A DNA stretch of 38,651 nt from an uncultured Planktomarina sp. (GTDB lineage Bacteria; Pseudomonadota; Alphaproteobacteria; Rhodobacterales; Rhodobacteraceae), in contig CAJJBP010000014.1 in NCBI GenBank assembly GCA_905182425.1, positions 1 through 38,651 of the forward strand, in the 5' to 3' direction. The notes below the pieces were generated by a model that was not told the origin of the DNA, searched no databases, and saw nothing but the letters and a program-made list of their open reading frames with translations. The position numbers and the translations under genes were made by a program. This document shows, one piece after another, positions 38,166 through 38,651 of the stretch. The stretch's first letter is position 1. Every line of letters starts with the position of its first letter.

Positions 38166-38651
38166 CGATGAGAATATGCAGTGGAATACCTTTTATAGGA
38201 CCAAAAAACTTAGGGTTAGAATTTAAAAGGTCTTCAGTTACCCTAATTTCTTGAAGAGAACGTATTTGCCAGCCAGTTGAGCTTAGTGCATTAATGATAC
38301 TTTCAAAGGTCTTGTGCACATTCCGAACCAGTAACTCACCTCCAGTTGTCGTGTAAATACTTCCAAAAAGTTCCAGGCCTTCTGCTTCAAAATAGTCCTC
38401 ACCGTGTGTTTCGAAGTAAAAAGGATATTTCACATCACTCATAAAGGGCATAAATGGATGAGGTAAAGTGAATACTAATCGCGGATTACTAACTAAACTT
38501 TTTTCTTTTATTTTTTTTAAAACAGAAACTGTTTCTGAAATTGTCATGTAATTAAACATAAATATGCTACAATATATGTCTGCTGAATATACCTCATCTG
38601 GAATTTTTTGTGCTAAATTACTTTTGAAATACTTTATTATATTAGCGTGTT
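38152..38651 (-). CDS. SAM-dependent methyltransferase, C-terminal part (cut by window edge)
   Basis: The frame stays open upstream of ATG 38559 to the window edge (...VYSADIYCSIFMFNYMTISE...), so the true start is outside and the ATG is internal. The segment ADIYCSIFMFNYM is the post-motif III strand of class I methyltransferases. FTLPHPFMPF, ETHGEDYFEAEG, ELLVRNVHKTFESIINAL and WQIRSLQEIRV complete the C-terminal half. The SAM-binding motif I is not in the window. It overlaps the ATP-grasp gene by 14 bases, the first gene of that operon within view. Confidence 0.7.
   Translation of the reverse strand, partial: HANIIKYFKSNLAQKIPDEVYSADIYCSIFMFNYMTISETVSVLKKIKEKSLVSNPRLVFTLPHPFMPFMSDVKYPFYFETHGEDYFEAEGLELFGSIYTTTGGELLVRNVHKTFESIINALSSTGWQIRSLQEIRVTEDLLNSNPKFFGPIKGIPLHILIDANA

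Noticed and set aside
38152..38559. Complete 135-aa protein starting at ATG 38559
   Set aside because: The frame is open further upstream with methyltransferase-like sequence (ADIYCSIF), so this ATG is internal to a larger gene cut by the window edge.

Overview
The window reads like a moderately AT-rich alphaproteobacterial chromosome, most probably a marine Rhodobacterales/Roseobacter-type organism. This rests on a class I lysyl-tRNA synthetase (lysK), a GluRS with a degenerate KLSKR loop, the linked order dacC-tmk-holB-tatD-MBL, a DUF4864 lipocalin-sized secreted protein and the general protein style. This is an inference from gene content, not a database match.

Region 1 (1-23.3 kb) is conserved housekeeping DNA. 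It holds the 3' end of an SDR gene, a secreted MORN-repeat protein, nadE, gltX, a cold-shock gene with its own terminator, ettA, nadD, an EamA permease, a TerB-like gene divergent from lysK, a DUF4864 gene and uvrB. These are followed by a three-gene catabolic-looking operon (PanE-like reductase, FAH-family hydrolase, FAD oxidase). A six-gene minus-strand operon (dacC-tmk-holB-tatD-MBL-AEC transporter) and tRNA-Ser(UGA) close the region. Essential genes here are intact.

Region 2 (23.3-32.4 kb), after the tRNA, is decaying. An EamA permease is frameshifted. glpR-glpD is present, but GlpR lacks its N-terminal helix and its 5' end abuts a perfect terminator-like hairpin. copA is reduced to a metal-binding domain with a stop, still behind a MerR/CueR-like promoter dyad. 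rfbB, rfbA and manB (nucleotide-sugar synthesis) are all broken by small indels. Small genes survive among them: a 62-aa ORF with its own RBS and terminator, and a 48-aa entericidin-like lipoprotein.

Region 3 (32.6-38.7 kb) is visibly more AT-rich and looks like a horizontally acquired surface-glycan or small-molecule cluster. It holds a sugar aminotransferase (RffA/WecE type), a TylF-like O-methyltransferase, a 2OG-Fe(II)-type oxygenase, a frameshifted glycosyltransferase, an ATP-grasp ligase and a SAM methyltransferase that runs off the window. The last three form a tight minus-strand operon. The combination of aminosugar formation, methylation, hydroxylation and ATP-dependent ligation is the best candidate for an undescribed pathway.

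A recurring theme is small frameshifts, by my count ten +1 and two -1, mostly at short A/T runs. They fall in seven non-essential genes while about twenty long ORFs are clean.
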